DNA of 64,000 nt from Glebionis coronaria (Eukaryota > Streptophyta > Magnoliopsida > Asterales > Asteraceae), in contig CM046874.1 in the NCBI GenBank assembly GCA_025667525.1, positions 424,598,400 to 424,662,399 of the forward strand, given 5' to 3'. Both the position numbers and the translations under genes were made by a program. The notes under the pieces were generated by a model that was not told the origin of the DNA, did no database searches, and was given only the letters and a program-made list of their open reading frames with translations. Of this stretch, positions 25,003 to 36,114 are shown piece by piece (the first letter of the stretch is position 1; the number at the start of each line of letters is the position of its first letter).

Positions 25003-26663
25003 ACATCACCATCGGTTGCGAGTTACCGTCTTGTACGAACAGGCTGTGAAGGGTTTCCAATTACGTGAACCAAAGGATGATCTCGGGTCCAATGATGTGT
25101 TGAAGGATGTCGTTGATAAAACGTACGCATATTTGACGGATCAACATGGCGAGTAGAGGACTCTCCAGTTTCGTGTATCGGTGTACCGAATGGGTTGTGA
25201 AAATCGTCATCGTCAGATAATGCACCGTCTGCTTGATTTGTGTTCTCTGGAGCAATGACAGTAGTTGTGGATGTTGTAGGATCGATTGTTGAAGTGATAT
25301 TCTGAGGAGGTAAATCTGCTGCAACCCGTGTTGAAGTATATGAAGTTGTATCCTTTTGTTGATGATGATCGGTATCATCATTCGTATCATGAGTGACAGC
25401 GGAAGACTTAGATACAACATGTTTCTCCCCAGTGAAATATTCATCAAACATTGGTCCATATAACATTTCCAACTCTTCAAGTGTCGTGTCCACTGTCATA
25501 TCTGCTCTAGGAACATGTTCAGGAACCAGCTTTAAACTTGATGGTTCATTGTTGTGGTCTTGAGTTCTGAGTTTCGTGCGGTTGTGAACGGAAGTCGTTT
25601 GTCGTTGTGTATCGGGACTTAAACTGCTTTGTTCAAGTGCCATTTCTTGCAATTCATCAAATCTGATATGAATAGTCTCGACTATCAATTTTGTTCTCTT
25701 GTTGTACACTCTGTATCCCTTAGACTAAGATGCATATCCCACTAAAATGCATGCATCACCTTTCTCTTTCATCTTGTCTAGATTTTCACCATCGCGAATA
25801 ATGTAACACGTACATCCAAAAACATGAAGGTGTTTGAGGGAAGGTTTGCGATCATTAATTATGTGATATGGTGTCTTTTCGTGTCTAGGGATAATTAAGG
25901 ATCGGTTTCGTGTGTAGCATGCGGTTGATACGGCTTTGGCCCAAAAGAATAATGGTAGTTTTGAAGTAGATAATAATGTTCGAGCAGCCTCAACAAAAGT
26001 ACGGTTTCGTCTTTCAACAACACCGTTTTGTTCAGGTGTTCTAGCAATAGATGTTTCGTGTTCAATTCCTTCGGCTTTAAAATACTTCTTCAGAGTTGAA
26101 TTCAAGAATTATGTGCCTATGTCAGTACGTACCACTTTTACTTGAGCTTGAAGACCACGTTGTATCAGCTTAAGGAAGTTAATGAGAACCTCAGGTGTTT
26201 CATCCTTGGACCGTAAGAAGAGGGTCCACGTGTACCTTGAGTAGTCATCGACAATTACCATAACATATTTCTTCCCATTGATGGTTTGAACACGCATGGG
26301 ACCACACAGATCTATATGATGAAGATCTAACCGTCCTTTAGAGCTTGGTGTAGTCTTTGTCTTGAAACTACTTCGTTTAGCTTTACAAATCTCACAAGAA
26401 GAACAAAGATGATCTTTGATGAATTTCAAGTTAGGAAGGCCTCACACAATATCTTTCTTGGAAAGCAAGTTGATGGTATCAAAGTTACGATGAGATAAAC
26501 GTTGATGCCATAACCAAGCTTGAGTCGTTGAAGCTTTAGCCATGAAACAGATTGGATTTGAAGATGTGGAGTCTTGTAGTGAAATAGTGTAGAGATCAGT
26601 ACCCCGTGTTCCGGTAAGTAAGTCATTACCAACATAATCACGAACACAACATGTCTTCTTTCT
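25003..26663 (-). pseudogene. Copia B integrase (main part) and linker to RT
   Basis: Minus-strand pieces at 26690-26442, 26429-26109, 26105-25725 and 25709-25023 join in order. They show WLWHQRLSHRNFDTINLL and CEICKAKRSS of the HHCC zinc region, the first catalytic Asp (HHIDLCGPM), the second Asp (VVRTD), then QNGVVERRNRTF with the catalytic Glu. A typical copia GYRVYNKRT tail follows, then a Ser/Thr/Asp-rich linker to RT. The last codons before 26669 (FRKKTCCVRD) are the continuation of sequence ending LEVAF at 35737, across the inserted gypsy-1. Confidence 0.88.
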
Positions 26664-26668
26664 AAAAG
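26664..26668. repeat. Target-site duplication AAAAG, left copy (gypsy-1)
   Basis: AAAAG precedes the LTR here and follows the other LTR at 35732-35736. Removing gypsy-1 and one copy restores a continuous copia Gag-pre-integrase frame. Confidence 0.95.
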
Positions 26669-27100
26669 TGATAGGTGTGAAAACACCCATCCTTTCACCA
26701 CTTAATTAAAATAATAACCAAGCCAAAACGTGTATTTTATGTCGTAAAAGCCGGAAATATGCGTGGTTTGTGTTTTTGTTGTGATTTAGGTCGAAAATGT
26801 GGAAAGGGGAGAAAACACGGACTTTCACGGGCTTTTATCGAAGAAAAAGACAAAAGACGAAGTCAAGAGATCAAGAGTAGAAAAAGAACGGAAGTACAAG
26901 ACCTATTCTGAAGATTTATCGAAGAACAAGTCTAAAGAAGGAAGTTTAATAAAGCCGAGGAACTCAAGTCTTATTAATGAAGAATTTTCAAGACGAGTTT
27001 AATTAATCCCGAGACAACGTCGAAAAAGTCGAAAAATTAAGAAGACGAAAAGACGGAAAGAAAGAAAGAAAGAAGGAAGCAACACATGCTCCCCTCTCTC

Positions 27101-27108
27101 TATAAATA
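27101..27108 (+). promoter_or_regulatory. Probable TATA box of gypsy-1 LTR
   Basis: TATAAATA in a CTCTC-TATAAATAGA context. The same box is at 34393-34400 in the 3' LTR. Confidence 0.65.
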
Positions 27109-27724
27109 GACTCCACACCACTTCATTTGTGGTGTTGGCTAGAGTGACACTAGTTTTTCCATTTTCATTTCTTGCAAAATTTACTTTTCATGTCATTTTA
27201 AATACTTGTCTTGCACTTTAATTCCTTTTAATTCCAAGTAAGCGTTCTTATATTTGTTGCTTTAATCTTTATTTACCTTTGATCAAGTTTACATTTATCA
27301 TTCTCCTTCTACTTTTCTTGTTTTTACTTTTATCATTCTCCTTCTACTTTTCTTGTTCATTGGTTTATTTTAAATTCGGATTAAGCAAGAAATTGCTTAA
27401 TCTCTTTGCTTATTTTACTAAAAAGTTTACCTTTTTACTTTTATATAAGTTTTTGTATGAGATAAGCTATAAGTTTGACAATCTTATTGGCTTGTTTCAT
27501 ACTTAGCTTATTTGTTTTTCTTAGTCTTCTAAAAAGTTCTTCTTTCTATAAGTTTGCTTATTGTGTTACTTATTTCGTGTTTTGAAAAAATCTTTAAATT
27601 TGTTGCTTATTGTCTCGTATATTCATCATTTCAGTTAAGATTTTGTTAGTGCTTATTAGAATTAGCTTATTTGTTTCTTGTGCTTATCGCGAAATTGTAA
27701 TCCATCGGAAAGGTAGGGTTCTTT

Positions 27725-28110
27725 CACATTACGACAGCTCGACTTCTCCACATTCCAATTGTGACATAATTGGATCAAGGGATTTCACATTGCGACTGCC
27801 TTTTCCGATCTAAGGATTGCGATCTAGTAACATCCCCCTCATTCCGATCTGGGATTGCGATCGCATATTGCGATCGCATATTCCGACTGCTCTTGAGGTT
27901 TTCTAAGTCGAAGTGCTGCCCAAATTCATTGAGCAACATTCCGATCTAGGATTGCGATCTGGGCTTTCCGATCTGAAGTGTTATTGCGACAGCTTACTTT
28001 TCATTATTCTGATAGATAGCATCTTTCTACATTCCGATAGATTTTGTACTTATATTCCGATCTGACATTCTGATGGACTTGGTGACAGCTTTCCGATCTG
28101 AATTCCGATG
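27725..28110 (+). repeat. ATTGCGATC/ATTCCGATC motif array in gypsy-1 5' LTR
   Basis: About two dozen irregularly spaced 8-10-base units of the forms ATTGCGATC, ATTCCGATCT, ATTGCGACAG and ATTCCGATAG. They include a doubled GCGATCGCATATT (27856-27882). The array lies downstream of the TATA box, so it should be in the RNA. Confidence 0.85.
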
Positions 28111-28439
28111 GTTTGGGGTTTAGAATTATATTTTGCCTTGTTTTGTTTTTAAATTACATTCTTAATACTTCGTCAAATTTAATTTTCGTCACGCTTTAGT
28201 TTTAAGTCATTTAATCAATTTACTTTTAAAAGTTTTAATATTGCACATTTAAGTTTTAATTAGTCTTAGATTTAATTAACCTACCTATTACTTTAAAGTC
28301 TTGCATTTTAAATTTACTACAACGACAAATCTTTGTGTTTCACCAAAAGACAACTGAGTCGCACTTAAACCAATAATCAATTCGATTAGACCACTTCAAC
28401 TAATTTAATTTTCATACTGGGTAAATGCCTCGTATTAAA

Positions 28440-28454
28440 TGGCGCCGCTGCCGG
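28440..28454 (+). other. Primer-binding site, Athila/Tat type (gypsy-1)
   Basis: TGGCGCCGCTGCCGG starts two bases after the LTR. It resembles the tRNA-Asp-type primer site known from Athila-like plant elements, with one base (C for T in GTTGCC) different from the form I know. Confidence 0.8.
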
Positions 28455-28462
28455 CTCTTTTC

Positions 28463-28684
28463 GTAAAGATTAACGGTTTTCTGTGAGAGACGCGTTGCTT
28501 TTTGGGATCCATTCACTCGTGAGCGTTATATTATTGCTTAAAAATTTTCAAAAAATCCATAAAAATTAAAAATTTGTTAAAAATCCATAAAAATTAAAAA
28601 ATTTCAAAAATCCAAAAAGATTTAATTTTTATAGTGTATATATATTGTCTATTGCTTTGGTATCTTTTTCTTTTGTTTTCGCAG
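28463..28684 (+). other. Possible leader intron of gypsy-1
   Basis: GTAAAG at 28463 could be a donor. A U-rich tract TTTTTCTTTTGTTTTCGCAG ends at 28684, five bases before the gag ATG, and is a strong plant acceptor. The span is AT-rich. Gypsy-2 has the same layout at 44496-44682. No RNA evidence. Confidence 0.35.
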
Positions 28685-28688
28685 TTGT

Positions 28689-31600
28689 ATGCGTACTAGA
28701 TCTTCAACTTATCAAGAGCCCGAGACTCGTGAAGATTTAGCTATGGCAGGTGTGAACAACAACAATAATCCACCGCACCTCAACAATAACAACAACAATG
28801 TTCTTCCACAGCCCGATCTTCGGACAATGGAGGAGCTTTGTCAACCCACAATGTTTGGACGAGGAGGACCGATTGCGCCGATGCAAATCACGGCTCCGGA
28901 GTTTTCGTTGAAGCATCACATGATACAACAAGTGCAAACTAATCCATTCCGCGGAATACCGGATGATGATGCCAACAAGCACCTCGACAAATTCATTACT
29001 ATTACTCAAAGCATGAAGTTGCCTGGTGCTACTATGGATGTTCTTCGCCTTCAACTCTTCCCACATACTTTATCACACCACGCCGAAAAATGGTTTGATC
29101 GTCTCCCGAAGAATTCCATTCATACTTGGGACGACATGACTCAACGATTTTTGTCGCGCTACTTTCCACCATCCATGGTCACGAGCCTTCGAAATCAAAT
29201 CAGTGGTTTCATGCAAGAACCTGATGAATCTCTCTTTGATGCTTGGGAAAGATATAATGTTTTGATCGATCGATGTCCAAACCACAACATGCTCCGCGTG
29301 ACCTTAATTGATACTTTCTACAACAGCTTGACTTCTCGTGATCGTGATACGATTAATGCAGCCGCCGGTGGCACATTTATGAAAAGAAGACCCGAGGAGT
29401 GTAGAGAGCTTATTTAGAACATGACTACTCATCACAAAACTGGGATTCCTCCGCTTCTTCAAGGAACAACCCGAGAGTCAATGTTTCTTCTATTTCAGCA
29501 AACCCTGACATGACCGAATTCACCCGCATGATGGCCGAAATGAACAAAAATATCTTGCTCATCGCTACAAACCAACAACAACAAGTTAAAGCGGTAGCCA
29601 GTCCTTGTGAGACATGCGGCGGTCCTCACTCATACACTGATTGTCCTTCTACTCAAGGAAATCCGGAAAAAGTGTATGCGGCTTATGGTAATTATTCACC
29701 GGAAAATTACCAAGCCCGAACTCAAGGGGATCGAAATTTGCTAAATTACCGGTCAAACAACTACCTTTCACCCGGTTTTTCTCCTTAAAACCACAATCCC
29801 AACAACAACTACACTAGAAGCAACCAAATCCCACCTAGAGCTTCTAATCCTTATCTACCACCCGCTCAACAAGCCCCACCCATCAATCAAGATGTTGAAG
29901 CTTTAATGAGAACCCAAGGAGAGCAAATCAAGAATCTACAAAGCCAAATTATCAATTTGAAAGGGGATATCACTAAGCAAGGAAATGACATTAGATCCGA
30001 GCTTCGAAATGATATACAATCCTCCTTCAGCAATCAAACGAATGATTTGAAGAATATGCTGGCTAGTTTCTTACCAACCACTCAACCCTCTACTTCGAGC
30101 TCTCTACCTTCAAACACCGTCACAAACCCGCGAGCGAATGTGAGTGCTATTACTACCCGTAGTGGAGCAACTTTAGTAGGACCATCTATCCCACCCCCAG
30201 TTACACCATCTACACCTCCTCCACCGCCATTTATCCCTACTACTCCCACACCTAGTATTAGTTCACCATTACCTTCTCCGCCTCGTCATGAAGAAATACC
30301 CAAGAAGAATCCTCCACCAACCCCACCTTCTACCTTTAACCCTTCAACATCTCAACCTTCACCTTCTACACCTCCACCACCCAACCCCAACATTCCTTAT
30401 CCTTCTCGACTCAACAAGGCTAGAATTTTGACTAAGAATGACATTCTAGTCGCTAACTTTTTGGAAAAGATTGCCGGCATGAAAGTCACCTTTACCCTTG
30501 TTGAAGCTCTTGCCCAAATGCCACAATTTGTCAAGATGTTTAAGGAATTGCTTAGTAAGAAGGAGAAGATGGTCGAGTTTGTTAATAATCGCATGAATGA
30601 AAATTGCTCTGCAATCCTTCTTAAAGAACTTCCGGAAAAACTTGGATATCCCGGTCGTTTTGTGCTACCTTGTACTTTTAACCAAACCGACAAATTTACT
30701 GCCTTAGCCGATCTCGGGGCAAGTATAAACTTGATGCCTTTAAGTGTTTGGAAAAAGTTATCATTGCCCGACCTTACACCAACGAAGATGACTCTTGAGC
30801 TTGCAAATCACACTCTCGCATACCCCGTTGGTATTGCCGAAGATGTGTTCATTAAAGTTGGCACATTCACTTTTCCGGTCGACTTCGTCGTTGTTGATTA
30901 TGAAATGGACCCTCGACTTCCGTTAATACTTGGACGCCCATTTTTGAGAACCGGTAGCGCTTTAATAGATGTGGATAAATGTGAACTCATCTTAAGAGTC
31001 GGGGATGATGCACAAGTTTTTAAAATGGGGAAGCTTACAAGTAAATCCTATGGAAGAGAATCGGCGAATATGATTAATGTGCTTGATGATTTTGTCGTCT
31101 ACAACAATCCTCTATTCGATTCTTGCAATGATAATCCATTGTTTCAAGATGATGTGGATGATTCTCTCTCCAATTTGGAACCTCCACCCATATATGCTTC
31201 TCCACTGATCAATGATGCTTATGATGATGATTCTAGCTCTGATGGGGATGATTATGATGATTTTACTTCCGAGTATCCCGACACGCCAACTTATGATGAT
31301 TTTGATGAGGCCGATACTCTTTCAAGTGATTCTTCTCATGATGAAGACCTCCGCCATCCATGCTTGATCCTACTTTGGATGACTACTCATTTGAGGAAGA
31401 CTTTTCTACTTTTCTCAATACATACTTCCCTCATGAGAGTGATGCCCCTCCTTTGGACTTTGATGATTATGGTCTTCATTCTTCTACGGATTTGAAGAAA
31501 AAACTCTTTCAAAGGAGCCGACACCGGACGACACCAACATCCACAGCATGTATTTTTTGACACCTCTTTGTCCACCTTCTGAGGACGAGGTTGTGCCTTT

Positions 31601-31916
31601 TCTTCGCGAATGTTCTTCAAATTCTGCTGAGTCTGAGTGCTATTTTCCCCTAAAGGAAAAGGTGTTCGACCCCGGCATTGCAATTTTCAAGCCATCTCAG
31701 TATCCATCTGATGAAATAAAAGGAAAAATCTTTGGAACTTTTGAAGATATGCTTGCTCATCTTCACCCTTGCTCCGATCATGCTCCATCTTTGCTTAAGG
31801 GAACCTTGCCTACTCTTCTTTGGCTTGCCTTGTTCGCCTTAAGCTTGTGCTATTTAATGGACGAAACCCATGTCTTTGATCCCGGTGGATGTGTTTCAAG
31901 CTTCTTCCTATGCTAA
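28689..31916 (+). pseudogene. Gypsy-1 Gag-protease-FDPG polyprotein
   Basis: ATG at 28689 follows the leader. Retrotrans_gag domain: EFSLKHHMIQ through WFDRLP and WDDMTQRFLSRYF to ERYNVLIDRCPNH (about 28900-29290). Knuckle CETCGGPHSYTDC near 29610. Pro-rich linker 30180-30420. Retropepsin about 30640-31020 with ADLGASINLM and LILGRPFL. An Asp/Ser-rich acidic region follows (31140-31480), then KEKVFDPGI (31660), a hydrophobic stretch (LLWLALFALSLCYL, about 31808-31855) and HVFDPGG. Breaks versus gypsy-2: TAG at 29415, a 1-base loss near 29440, TAA at 29786, and frameshifts near 31345 and 31520. The ancestor was one frame of about 1075 codons with no RT. Confidence 0.87.
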
Positions 31917-33964
31917 TCCAGGTCGAGTCAGGCTCACGACTCGGTTATAAAAAACAAGCTCTTTTTGGGAGGCAACCCAATTATCTATCCTTTTCCTCTG
32001 TTTTCATAATAAGTGTAGGGGGAGACCCTCGTATGTTTGTTGTCTTCTTTCTAATCATGTGCAGGGATTCGAGCGCTCAATGATCCACTCTTGATGATTT
32101 TTGACGAACCGTGATTCCGTGTACCCTTCTTCCTGGTTCTATCCTAAACTCTTTTCGATTCACTATTTTATATTTCTCAATATTAAAATAGGAATCTCTT
32201 TAGTTGTCTCTTCCTTAGCGAGATTTAAACAAAGTGCACAATGTCCTAAGTGTAGGGGAGTTTACTCCCACATGCTTAAACATTGAGGAAAATGTTTATA
32301 TCAAGTGTAGGGGGACTTCTATCGAAGTTAAGTGGCCTTTCCTTGTATTTGTCCTAATTTTAACCAGAAAATTAATTTTTCGACATTTTTCAAAATTTTT
32401 GATCTATTTTTGCCTAGTAGTTTTACCTTTGTATAGTTATTTTCTTTCTTTACTAGAATAAATTTTAATAAAGTGGTTTTAATTTTCAACGTTGTGAATC
32501 TTTGGACTCAACCCGAGTTTACTTATCTAAGTTTACTCTAGCTAGTATCCTTAACGTGTTTAAGTCAAGTTTTGCTAGGCTTTTATATAGGGAGCTTTAA
32601 AACGCGGAAGTCTTAACTCTCACGGATTAAGAACAAGAACTTTTCGCAAGTTCCTATAATTGATCCTAGAGAGTCGTTTATCAAGGGAACTTTAAAATGC
32701 GAATTCTAAACTTGAAAAAGTCTAAGAGTTTGCAAGATCCTATAGACAACTCGAAAACCCAAAACATTGATTTAATGGGCTAAGCATCCACGAGTCTCAT
32801 TCCTTGAGATTTTAAATTGTGGAGAACGAGAGATGATAGAGTCAATTATAAGTTTGGTATTCTTTCGTGAATTTATGTGAGTTGATTATAAGCCTATTCT
32901 CCCATCGCTTGCTAATAAATTTATCTGCAATAAATAAGGTTGTACGATTTGAAAAGTTACTTAGCTTCTAGCCCAAGATCGTTTAAAAGTTGCTCGGTAT
33001 GGATTAGAGTTCATAGCCAAGGCATAACTTATTGAAGCGGGATGCGAAGATTGGCGAGTCCAAAAAGGTCCTAACAATGCATGAGGGCTACATTTTGTTG
33101 CTAAAGATCCAAAAGTGATGTGAAGAATTATTTATCGAAAATCAATATGAAGTATCGAGACACACGACGAAAAGCAAAAACTCCCCAAAAGATCATGTAG
33201 AAGTCTATCCAAAAAGGCCCTAACAAGGTATGAGAATAAATAGTTCCTAGTCCTAAAAGGAGGCGGATCGTTGTATATCAAAATCCAAAATAAATATTGG
33301 AGAAAAATGAAGAAGTCGTGGTCCAAATATGAAGAATCTCTCAAAAACTTCAAGTGAAGAAATTCCTAATATGAAGAGAAGACCATAAATTCAAGAACGT
33401 CTCTCAAGATTTGAAGTATGAAGTCGCTGCCAAATATCGGTCCGAGAAAGGTCTCAAATCATGAAGCGAGTTATGCCAAGATATGAACTTTATGAGGTCC
33501 CGAGAAGCAGTTTTAAAAGATTTTGTCCTTTAGCTAACTATTGATTAAATCGTCCCACTTTATTTTCAGCCTTAATAACTATCGAAATAAGTCCAAAAAT
33601 GCATCTTCATGATCATTCTAAGACAATAATAAAATATAAGAGATACATCTAGGAATAAGGGAGTCTAAGTGAATAATTGGCCCACATGAGTTCGTGGTAG
33701 TTTGCTAACTTATAATAACAATGATCTCGTTTTTAAGCTTGGTATGGAGAACGTGAAAACTTGAGGATGATGATCATTCACGACATTTCCAAAACTATAA
33801 GGTATGTCTTTGATTTCTTCACTAATTTTCTTACTTTGAATGTTTTAGAATTTTCTATCTTTTTAATATAGGCAAATGTGGATTGATTTTGATGGAGAAT
33901 GTAAAACTTGCTTTGTAACTAATGCATTGCATGAGGACATTGCAATGGTCAAGTGTAGGGGATT
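31917..33964 (+). other. 3' region of gypsy-1
   Basis: Non-coding, with landmarks in fixed order: GTCGAGTCAGG, then GGGAGGCAACCCA near 31968, AAGTGTAGGGGGAG purine tracts near 32014, 32249 and 32304, a hairpin at 32278-32297 with one mismatch, ACTCAACCCGAGTTTACTTA near 32508, GGCTAAGCATCCACGAGTCT near 32778, and the final purine tract AGTGTAGGGGATT just before the 3' LTR. The same order is found in gypsy-2. Confidence 0.75.
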
Positions 33965-35731
33965 TGATAGGTATGAAAACACCCATCCTTTCACCACTTA
34001 ATTACAATATTAACCAAGCCAAAACGTGTATTTTATGTCGTAAAAGTCAGAATTATGCGTGGTTTGTGTTTTTGTTGTGATTTAGGTCGAAAAAGTGGAA
34101 AGGGGAGAAAACACGGACTTTCACGGGCTTTTATCGAAGAAAAAGACAAAAGACGAAGTCAAGAGATCAAGAGTGGAAAAAGAACGGAAGTCCAAGACCT
34201 ATTCTGAAGATCGAAGAACAAGTCTAAAGATGGAAGTTTAATAAAGCCGAGGAACTCAAGTATTATTAATGAAGAATTTTCAAGACGAGTTTAATTAATC
34301 CCGAGACAACGTCGAAAAAGTCAAAAAATTAAGAAGACGAAAAGACGGAAAGAAAGAAAGAAAGAAGGAAGCAACACATGCTCCCCTCTCTCTATAAATA
34401 GACGCCACACCACTTCATTTGTGGTGTTGGCTAGAGTGACACTAGTTCTTCCATTTTCATTTCTTGCAAAATTTACTTTTCATGTCATTTTAAATACTTG
34501 TCTTGCCCTTTAATTCCTTTTAATTCCAAGTAAGCGTTCTTAATTTTGTTGCTTTAATCTTTATTTACCTTTGATCAAGTTTACTTTTATCATTCTCCTT
34601 CTACTTTTCTTGTTTTTACTTTTATCATTCTCCTTCTACTTTTCTTGTTCATTGGTTTATTTAAAATTCGGATTAAGCAAGAAATTGCTTAATCTCTTTG
34701 CTTATTTTACTAAAAAGTTTACCCTTTTTACTTTTATATAAGTTTTTGTATGAGATAAGTTATAAGTTTGACAATCTTATTGGCTTGTTTCATACTTAGC
34801 TTATTTGTTTTTCTTAGTCTTCTAAAAAGTTCTTCTTTCTAAAAGTTTGCTTATTGTGTTACTTATTTCGTGTTTTGAAAGAATCTTTAAATTTGTTGCT
34901 TATTGTCTCGTATATTCATCATTTCAGTTAAGATTTTGTTAGTGCTTATTAGAATTAGGCTTATTTGTTTCTTGTGCTTATTGCGAAATTGTAATCCATC
35001 GGAAAGGTAGGGTTCTTTCACATTGCGACAACTCGACTTCTCCACATTCTGATTGTGACATAATTGGATCAAGGGATTTCACATTGCGACTGCCTTTTCC
35101 GATCTAAGGATTGCGATCTAGTAACATCCCCCTCATTCCGATCTGGGATTGCGATCGCATATTGCGATCGCATATTCCGACGGCTCTTGAGGTTTTCTAA
35201 GTCGAAGTGCTGCCCAAATTCATTGAGCAACATTCCGATCTAGGATTGCGATCTGGGCTTTCCGATCTGAAGTGTTATTGCGACAGCTTACTTTTCATTA
35301 TTCCGATAGATATCATCTTTCTACATTCCGAAAGATTTTGTACTTATATTCCGATCTGACATTCTGATGGACTTGGTGACAGCTTTCCGATCTGAATTCC
35401 GATGGTTTGGGGTTTAGAATTATATTTTGCCTTGTTTTGTTTTTAAATTACATTCTTAATACTTCGTCAAATTTAATTTTCGTCAAGCTTTAGTTTTAAG
35501 TCATTTAATCAATTTACTTTTAAAAGTTTTAATATTGCACATTTAAGTTTTAATTAATCTTAGATTTAATTAACCTGTCTATTACTTTAAAGTCTTGCAT
35601 TTTAAATTTACTACAACGACAAATCTTTGTGTTTCACCAAAAGATAACTGAGTCGCACTTAAACCAATAATCAATTCGATTAGACCACTTCAACGAATTT
35701 AATTTTCATACTGGGTAAATGCCTCGTATTA
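33965..35731 (+). repeat. 3' LTR of gypsy-1
   Basis: It starts TGATAGGTATGAAAACACCC after the purine tract and ends CGTATTA, followed by AAAAG. The motif array is at 35019-35404 and the TATA box at 34393-34400. A 4-base deletion near 34207 distinguishes it from the 5' LTR. Confidence 0.93.
35019..35404 (+). repeat. ATTGCGATC/ATTCCGATC motif array in gypsy-1 3' LTR
   Basis: This is the same array as in the 5' LTR with a few substitutions, several of them changing CG within the unit. Confidence 0.85.
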
Positions 35732-35736
35732 AAAAG

Positions 35737-36114
35737 CAACCTCCAAATCCGCATCACAAAATTGACCAACCGAGAAAAGATTGTGATTGAGCCCTTCGAT
35801 GTAGTAAACCCTTTTGATAGTGATATTCCCCTGAACCAAGTCTCCATATCCTAGGATCGGTGCAAATTGATCATTTCTGAATCGGACCGTACCCAGGAAC
35901 TTCTCCACGATGTTAATTAGAAGCTTGAGATTCCCCGTCATGTGCTTCGTGCATCCGGAGTCCAGTATGAAGAGAATTATTTCGATCACCTGCAGAAGAA
36001 TTAGAACACGATGGAGCATTTGCTAAATTGGATTCCATGTTAGTTGTGATTTCCGATTCATTAGATTCCCTAGTTTCATCACTTAGAGGCACACTAACGC
36101 ACGTAGTCACATTT
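35737..36114 (-). pseudogene. Copia B protease and start of Gag-pre-integrase
   Basis: LDSGCTKHMTG near 35950 is the copia retropepsin/pre-integrase landmark with the catalytic Asp-Ser-Gly. It is followed by VRFRNDQFAPILGYGDL and HNLFSVGQFCDADLEVAF, where the frame stops at the gypsy-1 insertion and resumes at 26663. A frameshift near 36010 separates it from the Ser/Asn-rich sequence encoded just upstream. Confidence 0.85.

Larger units (their letters stand above)
26669..28437 (+). repeat. 5' LTR of gypsy-1
   Basis: It starts TGATAGGTGTGAAAACACCC, near-palindromic, and ends CCTCGTATTA. The 3' LTR has the same TA end in place of the usual CA. U3 is purine-rich on the plus strand. The ATTGCGATC/ATTCCGATC array lies after the TATA box. 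Confidence 0.93.
26669..35731 (+). mobile_element. Complete Ty3/gypsy element gypsy-1, 9063 bp, lacking RT/RNase H/integrase
   Basis: LTRs at 26669-28437 and 33965-35731 flank a 5.5-kb interior with perfect AAAAG target duplications. In order: a primer site of the Athila/Tat type, a possible leader intron, Gag, retropepsin, an acidic and FDPG-motif C-terminal domain, and a long 3' region. There is no RT, RNase H or integrase. By eye the LTRs differ at about 40 of 1767 positions, suggesting insertion on the order of a million years ago if a usual plant LTR rate holds. Gag carries nonsense and frameshift lesions. Confidence 0.93.

Noticed and set aside
27725..28110. CRISPR-like or regulatory-array reading of the GCGATC units
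   Set aside because: Units are too short, irregularly spaced and imperfect, and the sequence is a plant LTR. There are no spacers of fixed length.
31548..31916. Envelope gene in gypsy-1
   Set aside because: Only one hydrophobic segment, no signal peptide, no surface/transmembrane layout. It is called an FDPG-type domain of unknown function instead.
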